Of a stretch of 20,993 nucleotides of DNA, positions 7,470 through 11,550 are shown piece by piece. The stretch spans positions 1 to 20,993 of the IMG/VR virus record IMGVR_UViG_3300017743_000177; one strand, written 5' to 3'. Within the stretch, counting starts at the first letter, position 1; the number at the start of each line of letters is the position of its first letter. The stretch is from a virus. A program made the translations under genes and the position numbers. A model generated the notes under the pieces. It saw only the letters and a list, made by a program, of their open reading frames with translations, was not told the DNA's origin and searched no databases.

Positions 7470-7517
7470 ACTACTGTTTACTTCTTTAGTTTACTTCTTA
7501 GGTATATACCTTAGAAG
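7470..7517 (-). promoter_or_regulatory. Hairpin across a stop codon plus a direct repeat, in an intergenic gap
   Basis: Positions 7494-7517 form a near-perfect 24-bp inverted repeat with a 12-bp perfect centre (AGGTATATACCT) and 5-bp outer arms CTTCT/AGAAG, separated by one mismatch. It spans the stop codon of the zinc-ribbon gene. Next to it, GTTTACTTCTT occurs twice, 13 nt apart, at about 7476-7499. There is no T-run after the hairpin on the minus strand, so a simple terminator is unlikely. An RNA processing site, a stability element or a protein-binding site fits better. Confidence 0.45.
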
Positions 7518-7705
7518 AGGGTATCACAATCTTCGTCATTTGTAAATACCTCATTAGGGTAGTTTGTCACAAAAGTATCGTTATCTACTTCGACAGAACC
7601 AGAAGCATGAATACAATAGTTGCACATATCAATAAAGTCACCGTTTGCGTCCTTCTTTGTTAGTTCAGTATCGTCTAAAATTACATTACAAGCTTTACAA
7701 CGCAT
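7511..7705 (-). CDS. Small zinc-ribbon protein, 64 aa
   Basis: The protein begins MRCKACN and has C3-x2-C6, then C28-x2-C31 in DMCNYC, a standard four-cysteine zinc ribbon. The rest is acidic, ending NDEDCDTLF. I set the start at the ATG at 7705 because the longer reading begins at a TTG and adds nine residues before the ribbon, while GGGGAG lies 10 nt before this ATG. Small zinc ribbons of this type are common in early regions of podoviruses and may bind nucleic acid or host proteins; the exact role is unknown. The start lies inside the end of the upstream gene, and the stop lies inside a hairpin. Confidence 0.68.
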   Translation of the reverse strand: MRCKACNVILDDTELTKKDANGDFIDMCNYCIHASGSVEVDNDTFVTNYPNEVFTNDEDCDTLF

Positions 7706-7913
7706 CTCGCCAGTACTCCCCATGTATCTCAATCATTAGTTTCTCTAGGTGTCTAGTGTTGAGCCTAGAGTATTTGCGTAAGCAGTCCATACGAAACATT
7801 TCTGTTTCAAATTCTACTATGTGTTCTACCATGGCTTGGTCCATGGGGTCCTTTGTTGGACCTGAGTTGTCATCTAAAGCGCCACTGTCAGTAGCGTACT
7901 CGTCAATGGTCAT
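7695..7913 (-). CDS. Hypothetical protein, 72 aa
   Basis: An acidic N-terminal half (MTIDEYATDSGALDD) followed by a helical part: MVEHIVEFETEMFRMDC, then NTRHLEKLMIEIHGEYW. No family recognised. The start is clear: GAGGAG 8 nt before the ATG. It overlaps the upstream membrane microprotein by 11 nt and the downstream zinc-ribbon gene by 11 nt. The same helical region could support dimer formation, but that is only a guess from composition. Confidence 0.68.
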   Translation of the reverse strand: MTIDEYATDSGALDDNSGPTKDPMDQAMVEHIVEFETEMFRMDCLRKYSRLNTRHLEKLMIEIHGEYWRDAL

Positions 7914-8016
7914 TTCTTTTTCTCCTCTTTAAAAGTATATCCACCATAACAAACATAAGCTTGATACCCAAGACACAAACGACAGTCCAGCACAGTATAT
8001 CAATGTACCCCACCAT
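7903..8016 (-). CDS. Single-span membrane microprotein, 37 aa
   Basis: MVGYIDILCWTVVCVLG and the following KLMFVMVDILL form one long hydrophobic stretch with a single lysine in it. The tail KRRKRNDH is strongly basic, which by the positive-inside rule would put the C terminus in the cytoplasm. The gene overlaps the end of the upstream 54-residue gene and the start of the 72-residue gene. The ribosome binding site is weak (AAGGG close to the ATG), so this is the least certain of the four microproteins. Function unknown. Confidence 0.5.
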   Translation of the reverse strand: MVGYIDILCWTVVCVLGIKLMFVMVDILLKRRKRNDH

Positions 8017-8164
8017 AAGCCCTTTGCATCCGTTGTATTAATTCGTCTATTACTTTCTGTTCCTCCTCCTTCCAAGCTTCGGAATCATCAAGACCGTCGT
8101 AATGATCGGCCTCAAGGTCATCATAATAGTTATCGTGTGCAATTTCCCAAGATTCCCTAGGCAT
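8000..8164 (-). CDS. Hypothetical acidic protein, 54 aa
   Basis: A short acidic protein: MPRESWEIAHDNYYDDLEAD, a second acidic patch (LDDSEAWKEEE) and a helical end ELIQRMQRAYGGVH. No domain recognised. AAGGGG lies about 6 nt before the ATG, and the start overlaps the stop of the preceding 28-residue gene by 8 nt, following the packing pattern of the whole block. A small acidic early protein could bind a basic host partner, but nothing in the sequence shows which. Confidence 0.6.
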   Translation of the reverse strand: MPRESWEIAHDNYYDDLEADHYDGLDDSEAWKEEEQKVIDELIQRMQRAYGGVH

Positions 8165-8243
8165 CGTTATCCCCTTTAATTACAATCCAAACTGCTCCAA
8201 GTATACAGCAAAACCAAAGTAAAAACAATACGCTTGTCTCCAT
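8157..8243 (-). CDS. Single-span membrane microprotein, 28 aa
   Basis: METSVLFLLWFCCILGAVW and the next few residues form one hydrophobic span, followed by a short polar tail KGDNDA. It is too short to judge by coding statistics. The support is context: the ATG shares one base with the upstream stop (TGATG) with AGG a few bases before it, its end overlaps the next gene by 8 nt, and three other peptides of the same design lie in this block. Confidence 0.5.
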   Translation of the reverse strand: METSVLFLLWFCCILGAVWIVIKGDNDA

Positions 8244-8572
8244 CAGTCAAACCTCGCTACCTTTTGATTACCTTTGTTATCGGTAAGCCCTACGATTGCA
8301 TAAGGATAAACCCAAAGGGTAAACCCAAGCTTATCAATACGTGCCAAAGGCTCAAGAGGATCGTCTTCATCACTGGACGATATATAAGTACCTTTGTCGT
8401 CTACCGTACCCTCAAAGGGGTACACAAAGCCGCCATAGTGATATAGGTCGTCCATCTTGTCTGCCACCGACTGTATGGATTGCCCTTCAATGTACAGTGA
8501 TCGTTCGAAGAAGTGCGGTAGCAGTCCTAAGGCCTCAATGGATGTCCTATCGTCTAGCATTTCAACTATCAT
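8243..8572 (-). CDS. Hypothetical protein, 109 aa
   Basis: An unrecognised soluble protein. It begins MIVEMLDDRTSIEALGLLPH, has an acidic middle (YISSSDEDDPLEPLARIDK) and an end rich in aromatic and beta-forming residues (FTLWVYPYAIVGLTDN). AAGGAG lies 9 nt before the ATG. It overlaps the upstream gene by 11 nt and meets the next gene in a TGATG junction. No membrane segment or metal motif is seen. Its place among early genes suggests a host-interaction role, but this is position-based only. Confidence 0.68.
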   Translation of the reverse strand: MIVEMLDDRTSIEALGLLPHFFERSLYIEGQSIQSVADKMDDLYHYGGFVYPFEGTVDDKGTYISSSDEDDPLEPLARIDKLGFTLWVYPYAIVGLTDNKGNQKVARFD

Positions 8573-8753
8573 CGTTTAACTCTCCTTTTGCGTGGTCCAC
8601 GTCACAATCGCATAGTATAGCGGCACCGTCGTACGTCTTGTATATGCCCCATGATGGTTCGCTAGGGTAATCTGACACCCTAACCGCTGTCTTAGCAATC
8701 AAGGTGTCCTCGAAATACTTGCCGGTGATCTGGCACATGTAGAATGTTTTCAT
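8562..8753 (-). CDS. Hypothetical protein, 63 aa
   Basis: A 63-residue protein starting MKTFYMCQITGKYFEDTLIA and containing ILCDCDVDHAKGE near the end. The three cysteines (C7, and the CDC pair) do not form a recognisable zinc site. AAGGA lies 9 nt before the ATG, which overlaps the stop of the upstream membrane microprotein (ATGA). Its end overlaps the next gene by 11 nt. No family recognised. Confidence 0.66.
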   Translation of the reverse strand: MKTFYMCQITGKYFEDTLIAKTAVRVSDYPSEPSWGIYKTYDGAAILCDCDVDHAKGELNDDS

Positions 8754-8857
8754 TTGTCACGTTCCTTTTTATCAATGTAAATAAACAAGGGCGTGAGTAT
8801 ACCACAAACCCCAAGTAATAACACTACGTCGAACCATGGTTGCCATTGTTCTATCAT
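8750..8857 (-). CDS. Single-span membrane microprotein, 35 aa
   Basis: MIEQWQPWFD is followed by one hydrophobic span (VVLLLGVCGILTPLFIYI) and a basic tail KKERDK, which suggests the C terminus lies in the cytoplasm. This is the best supported of the microproteins. GAGGG lies 7 nt before the ATG, the ATG shares a base with the stop of the GP88 gene (TGATG), and the stop overlaps the next start (ATGA). Function unknown. Its size and topology would fit a small regulator of a membrane protein. Confidence 0.6.
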   Translation of the reverse strand: MIEQWQPWFDVVLLLGVCGILTPLFIYIDKKERDK

Positions 8858-9504
8858 CACGCCACCCTCGCTATTATATCCCGTTGATTCTTTTCCATGC
8901 TCTTACCGTGCCCAATGTAACACACAAGTGCGACATCCTTTGACCAGCATGCCCGACAAGGCCCACATTTGCCCTCTCGTGAATAAGCTTCACAAACTAG
9001 GGCATCCCCTGGCACATTGTCCAACGTCGCTATGGTGGACGTTTGAGGGCCTTCTACGGTGTCCCCTGTAATGCTGTCGGACGATAGGCGCACTACTACG
9101 TTCGGCAATGCTGACATTTCTGCCAACACTGAACCAAACTTTGAAAACTTATGCATCCGTGTCGGTAGCCAATGATTGCACCATGGTGTGCGCTTCATCA
9201 CTTCCAAGATCTTAAACGCAAGGCGTACGTCGTATACGTCACCACTGTCGAACCATCGGAAATAGCGGTCGTTATCCAATTCTGCCACCATGTCATCGAC
9301 CCATTGGTCTCGCTTCCAGTCCTCACGATTGTGTTCTCTAGGGGCTTTGACGTTCTTGAATCGGTAGTTGCCCTGTGTGGCATAGCATCCCGAACAAGCG
9401 TCCACTAGTGACCCGTCACGTTTCTTTGAACCGGGACAAGTGTCGAGCGCTTGTAGTGACCATGAGCGACCCGGCATTTTTGAGGCCTTCGATAGTTTGA
9501 CCAC
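8857..9504 (-). CDS. GP88-family phage protein (cysteine-rich, function unknown)
   Basis: A 215-residue protein that I recognise as the 'gene product 88' family found in many phages; its role is not known to me. Landmarks from the chosen start: C23, C37 and C40 (ACSGCYA), REHN..DWKRD.WVDDMV, the RWFDSGDVYDV block (84-93), TRMHKF (115-120), VVVRLSSDS (137-144), and C171, C180, C183, C186 (CGPCRACW). The alternating conserved strands and the CxxCYA cluster remind me of radical-SAM-like folds such as the Gp37/Gp68 family, but this is inference. The start is GTG at 9504, with AAGGAG 6 nt upstream. A longer TTG reading would translate through a hairpin. It is the second gene left of the putative origin. 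Confidence 0.82.
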   Translation of the reverse strand: MVKLSKASKMPGRSWSLQALDTCPGSKKRDGSLVDACSGCYATQGNYRFKNVKAPREHNREDWKRDQWVDDMVAELDNDRYFRWFDSGDVYDVRLAFKILEVMKRTPWCNHWLPTRMHKFSKFGSVLAEMSALPNVVVRLSSDSITGDTVEGPQTSTIATLDNVPGDALVCEAYSREGKCGPCRACWSKDVALVCYIGHGKSMEKNQRDIIARVA

Positions 9505-9536
9505 GATGAACTCCTTTTGTTTCTGGTACGCCGAAA

Positions 9537-9554
9537 GCCCCGCATAAGCGAGGC
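9537..9554 (-). terminator. Hairpin in the GP88 leader, weak terminator or attenuator
   Basis: On the minus strand GCCTCGC-TTAT-GCGGGGC forms a 7-bp stem (one T-G pair) with a 4-nt loop, followed by only three T residues. The short T-run makes efficient termination doubtful. It lies 33 nt upstream of the GP88 start and could reduce read-through or protect the mRNA. Confidence 0.4.
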
Positions 9555-9563
9555 CCAAGGGTT

Positions 9564-9581
9564 GACCGTCGTTTAACGGTC
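9564..9581 (-). repeat. Second hairpin at the end of the 61-aa gene
   Basis: GACCGT and ACGGTC form a 6-bp perfect stem with a 6-nt loop containing the stop codon of the 61-residue gene. Together with the hairpin 10 nt further on, it gives two stem-loops in a 68-nt gap. Confidence 0.4.
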
Positions 9582-9758
9582 GTCGATGGATACGTTCACT
9601 GGTCGTCCCTTCTTGTGCTCAATGTAGAGCGACCAAAGCCCACCGGTCAAATTGTGGTAGCACTCGCCTTGGTTATAGCTGAAGGGCTTGCTTAAAATCT
9701 TACGCTTGCGAAGGATTACTGACCGACCTAGGATTTTTGATGTGGTTACGTTTTCCAT
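9573..9758 (-). CDS. Hypothetical protein, 61 aa; first gene of the left arm
   Basis: The protein starts MENVTTSKILGRSVILRKRK and has a basic first half, then YNQGECYHNLTGGLWSLYIE and a short polar end. It appears beta-rich and soluble; I recognise no family. The start is strong: AGGAGG 8 nt before the ATG. As the gene nearest to the putative origin on the left, it is probably the first one transcribed leftward. A small basic first protein could bind nucleic acid, but no motif shows it. Confidence 0.66.
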   Translation of the reverse strand: MENVTTSKILGRSVILRKRKILSKPFSYNQGECYHNLTGGLWSLYIEHKKGRPVNVSIDDR

Positions 9759-9785
9759 GATGTTGCCCTCCTTGGGCTTTTGTAG

Positions 9786-9811
9786 GCCTTGGCTTGATTG
9801 CCTTGGCTTGA
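9786..9811. repeat. Direct repeat GCCTTGGCTTGA x2
   Basis: The 12-mer occurs at 9786-9797 and 9800-9811, a 14-nt period. It lies in the leader of the leftward transcript, shortly before the 61-residue gene. No function is evident. Confidence 0.6.
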
Positions 9812-9815
9812 GTTC

Positions 9816-9843
9816 ATAATGCCACAGCGAGACTTGAGTGCAA
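9816..9843 (-). promoter_or_regulatory. Weak leftward promoter candidate for the early block
   Basis: On the minus strand TTGCAC (9838-9843), a 16-nt spacer and CATTAT (9816-9821) give a poor sigma70 match, three of six and four of six bases. It is the best candidate I found for driving the leftward early genes, well below the three strong promoters in this window. The true promoter may need an activator or may lie in the AT-rich patch just upstream. Confidence 0.25.
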
Positions 9844-9929
9844 CATTTATTTTGTGTGAATATTTACATTAATTATTTGTTGACTGCTTTTGGTGTCCTG
9901 TGTTACTCGCACGTGCACACGTTATGAAA

Positions 9930-10064
9930 GGCCCTGAGGGTTCAACATAAGTCCTCACACTTGTCAACCCCAAATATGCAAAAACTCGAATAAACTTTTG
10001 TTGATGCCCTAGCATACCCCAAGGTTAAAACCCCGTGAGCGGCTTCTGAGGGCGCCTCAGGGCC
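9930..10064. repeat. Inverted repeat GGCCCTGAGG / CCTCAGGGCC, with a local hairpin
   Basis: The 10-bp perfect arms lie at 9930-9939 and 10055-10064, 115 bp apart. The right arm takes part in a second structure, CTGAGG-GCG-CCTCAG at 10046-10060, and sits directly beside the first DnaA box. It could mark the left edge of the origin core. Confidence 0.45.
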
Positions 10065-10065
10065 A

Positions 10066-10237
10066 TGTGGATAAACCTGTGGATAACTTAGGTTGACCCT
10101 GTGGAAAACCTGTGGATAACCTGTGCATAACTTTATCCACAGCCCAAGAGTTATCCACAGGATGTCCACAGGATAAACACAAGTTGTCCACAACCTGTGG
10201 ATAAACTGTTGATAACCTGTGGAAAACCTGTGGATAA
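10066..10237. repeat. Array of 12 DnaA-box-like 9-mers
   Basis: Exact TTATNCACA boxes: on the minus strand at 10066, 10078, 10111, 10122 (N=G), 10196 and 10229 (leftmost bases given), and on the plus strand at 10133 and 10151. Near matches: TTTTCCACA at 10100 and 10218 (these fit TTWTNCACA) and TTATCAACA at 10207 on the minus strand, and TTGTCCACA at 10184 on the plus strand. The unit is often an 11-mer, CCTGTGGATAA or CCTGTGGAAAA. Starts at 10100, 10111, 10122 and 10133, and again at 10196, 10207, 10218 and 10229, are exactly 11 bp apart, about one helical turn. Roughly 0.6 exact boxes would be expected by chance on both strands of a uniform 21-kb sequence; eight occur in 172 bp. DnaA binding itself is not shown. 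Confidence 0.9.
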
Positions 10238-10263
10238 CTTGCCCAAAGGTGGACTAAAGTTTG

Positions 10264-10400
10264 ACCGGGGGAGGGGTATTTGTAGTTGTTATTGTTGTTG
10301 TAGCCACTTAGGCACAAAATAAGGTAAAATTAGAAAAATTAAGTAAAAATAAAAGCAGTATAACCTCTTGTTTTTACTCAAGTTTCAATAGTCCCAGGAA
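10264..10400. other. Candidate DNA unwinding element
   Basis: Directly after the box array comes a G-rich block (CCGGGGGAGGGG, about 10264-10275), then a tract of mostly TTG/TAG/TTA triplets (about 10277-10302), then an AT-rich stretch (10315 to about 10400) with several A-runs. A DnaA-box, GC-rich, triplet, AT-rich order resembles the unwinding region of some bacterial origins. The triplets match the DnaA-trio consensus only in part, since most have T rather than A in the middle. Confidence 0.42.
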
Positions 10401-10416
10401 TTAACCTAAAAATGGC

Positions 10417-10445
10417 TTGACTTTCGTGTTAACTTATGTTATACT
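10417..10445 (+). promoter_or_regulatory. Strong sigma70-type promoter for the right arm
   Basis: TTGACT (10417-10422), a 17-nt spacer and TATACT (10440-10445) differ from consensus at one base each. Transcription would start near 10452 and enter the small terminase gene. The palindrome ACTATAGT (10442-10449) overlaps the -10 and the stretch just after it. Confidence 0.82.
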
Positions 10446-10473
10446 ATAGTCATATTAAGGGATAATTTTTTTC

Positions 10474-10857
10474 ATGACCACAGAAGTTAAAAAAAGAGGT
10501 CGTGGCAGACCCCGGAAGTCCGAAGTAGCCGCTGTAAAGCCCGGTAACAAGGGTGTAGTAGGCCGACCAAAGGGTGACGCAGCGATAATTAATGAGTACA
10601 AGGCTAGGATGTTGGCTAGTCCTAAGTCTCGTAAGGTCCTAGAGACTATTTTTGATGCTGCTTTGGACCATGACCATAAGAATCAGGCTGCTGCTTGGAA
10701 ACTTGTGATGGACCGTATACTACCAGTGGGTGCCTTTGAGAAGGACGTAGTAAAAGACAATGGTAGAAACGCTATACAGATCAACATTAGTGGTGTAGGT
10801 ACTGCAGAGGTATCAACACCAGAGATAATCGAAGGAGAAGTAGTAGATGAGTCTTAA
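10474..10857 (+). CDS. Putative terminase small subunit with AT-hook-like segments
   Basis: A 127-residue protein. The N terminus has two AT-hook-like basic patches, KKRGRGRPRKS (6-16) and GVVGRPKGD (27-35), which would bind the DNA minor groove. The middle part is helical (LASPKSRKVLETIFDAALD, then KNQAAAWKLVMDRILP), similar to proteins annotated as small terminase in marine podoviruses. The C terminus is acidic. In the family, the small subunit selects the packaging site and stimulates TerL. It is the first gene of the right arm, but separated from TerL by two genes, which is less usual. AAGG lies about 13 nt before the ATG, so the ribosome binding site is weak. A general DNA-binding regulator is the alternative. 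Confidence 0.6.
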   Translation: MTTEVKKRGRGRPRKSEVAAVKPGNKGVVGRPKGDAAIINEYKARMLASPKSRKVLETIFDAALDHDHKNQAAAWKLVMDRILPVGAFEKDVVKDNGRNAIQINISGVGTAEVSTPEIIEGEVVDES

Positions 10858-11197
10858 GCATTTTACTAGAGAAGAATTCGATTGTCAGGTCTCCGGAACC
10901 AACAACATGGAACAAGAGTTCCTAGAGAAGTTAGACGAGTTAAGGGCGTACTGTGGATTTCCTTTTGTGATTACTAGTGGATATAGACACCCGACACTAC
11001 ATCCAATAGAGTCAAAAAAAGATGTTCCCGGAACGCACGCCCAAGGGATCGCAGCGGACATAAAAATAACAAACGCTGCTGATCGCCTTAAGCTTGTACA
11101 CTCTGCTTTGGCTCTAGGATTTACAGGTATCGGTGTTGCTTCTGACTTTATCCACGTTGACACCCGTGGTACAACACCTGTTATGTGGACATACTAA
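10847..11197 (+). CDS. Peptidase M15-family endolysin
   Basis: A 116-residue zinc peptidase of the M15A type, which cuts the peptide cross-links of peptidoglycan and would release progeny. It begins LKHFTREEF, typical of this family. Zinc ligands are H64 and D71 in THAQGIAADI and H103 in FIHVDTR, and SGYRHP (44-49) is also conserved. Length is normal for phage M15 enzymes. No signal peptide is present, so a holin would be needed; none is identified with confidence in this window. It overlaps the upstream gene by 11 nt and shares the TAATG junction with the next. Placement between small terminase and TerL means lysis and packaging genes share one transcript. Confidence 0.88.
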   Translation: MSLKHFTREEFDCQVSGTNNMEQEFLEKLDELRAYCGFPFVITSGYRHPTLHPIESKKDVPGTHAQGIAADIKITNAADRLKLVHSALALGFTGIGVASDFIHVDTRGTTPVMWTY

Positions 11198-11550
11198 TGT
11201 TATATACAAAGAACAAGAACCTGACAGATACCAGTACGCAAGAGATTGTTACTATTCCTAACGGTTACGTTGCACATTGGAACATGGCGTTTATTGCTAA
11301 CTTACACAACTCAACTAATGACATTACGTTGTTTGTAGACAAGCCTAGTCCTACTCCAGATGTATATATTTATAACGGTACTAACATATCGTCAAAAGAA
11401 AACTTACTGATTGATGGCAGTGCAACCTTTGTTTTACAACCGGGAGACGTTATTAAAGCAGCAGCAGGTAGTTCAGGTAACATCGAAGTAGTCGTTACAT
11501 TTGATCTGTTAGAAGCACCAGCGGTATTTAATAATTTCAATGGATCTTAA
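11197..11550 (+). CDS. Hypothetical beta-rich structural-type protein, 117 aa
   Basis: It starts MLYTKNKNLTDTSTQEIVTI and continues as alternating short strands with many Asn, Thr and Val, including YVAHWNMAFIANLHNSTND and a VLQPGDVIKA segment near residue 88. I recall similar proteins next to terminase genes in marine podoviruses, without assigned function. Beta-rich composition and position suggest a minor virion or decoration protein. I start at the ATG at 11197, which overlaps the endolysin stop (TAATG), rather than the ATG four codons upstream. It overlaps the TerL start by 11 nt. Confidence 0.66.
   Translation: MLYTKNKNLTDTSTQEIVTIPNGYVAHWNMAFIANLHNSTNDITLFVDKPSPTPDVYIYNGTNISSKENLLIDGSATFVLQPGDVIKAAAGSSGNIEVVVTFDLLEAPAVFNNFNGS

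Larger units (their letters stand above)
9759..10473. other. Divergent 715-bp gene-free region, putative phage replication origin
   Basis: No credible gene is present. From left to right it holds a 14-nt-period direct repeat (9786-9811), a weak leftward promoter candidate (9816-9843), an AT-rich patch (about 9843-9884), the palindrome GCACGTGC (9909-9916), a widely spaced inverted repeat (9930-9939 and 10055-10064), a small hairpin (10046-10060), the DnaA-box array (10066-10237), a GC-rich block and TTG-rich tract (10264-10302), an AT-rich stretch (about 10315-10400) and a strong rightward promoter (10417-10445). Genes diverge from it on both sides. DnaA boxes next to an AT-rich stretch follow the layout of bacterial oriC. 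Confidence 0.72.

Noticed and set aside
8200-8228. Minus-strand TATACT with TTGTTT 17 nt upstream, possible promoter
   Set aside because: The -35 matches only three of six bases and the site is inside a microprotein gene. A similar TATACT at 8796-8801 has no -35 at all.
9880-9908. Plus-strand TTGACT near the left AT-rich patch
   Set aside because: No acceptable -10 box follows at 16-18 nt (TTACTC at 17).
10066-10237. CRISPR-like array of short repeats
   Set aside because: The repeats are 9-11 bp, occur in both orientations and have no 30-nt spacers; they fit DnaA boxes.
9942-10317. Two overlapping minus-strand reading frames of 83 and 86 codons across the repeat array
   Set aside because: Their sequence is mostly the translated DnaA-box repeats (YPQVFHR, LSTGFPQ and similar). 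There is no ribosome binding site or conserved domain.
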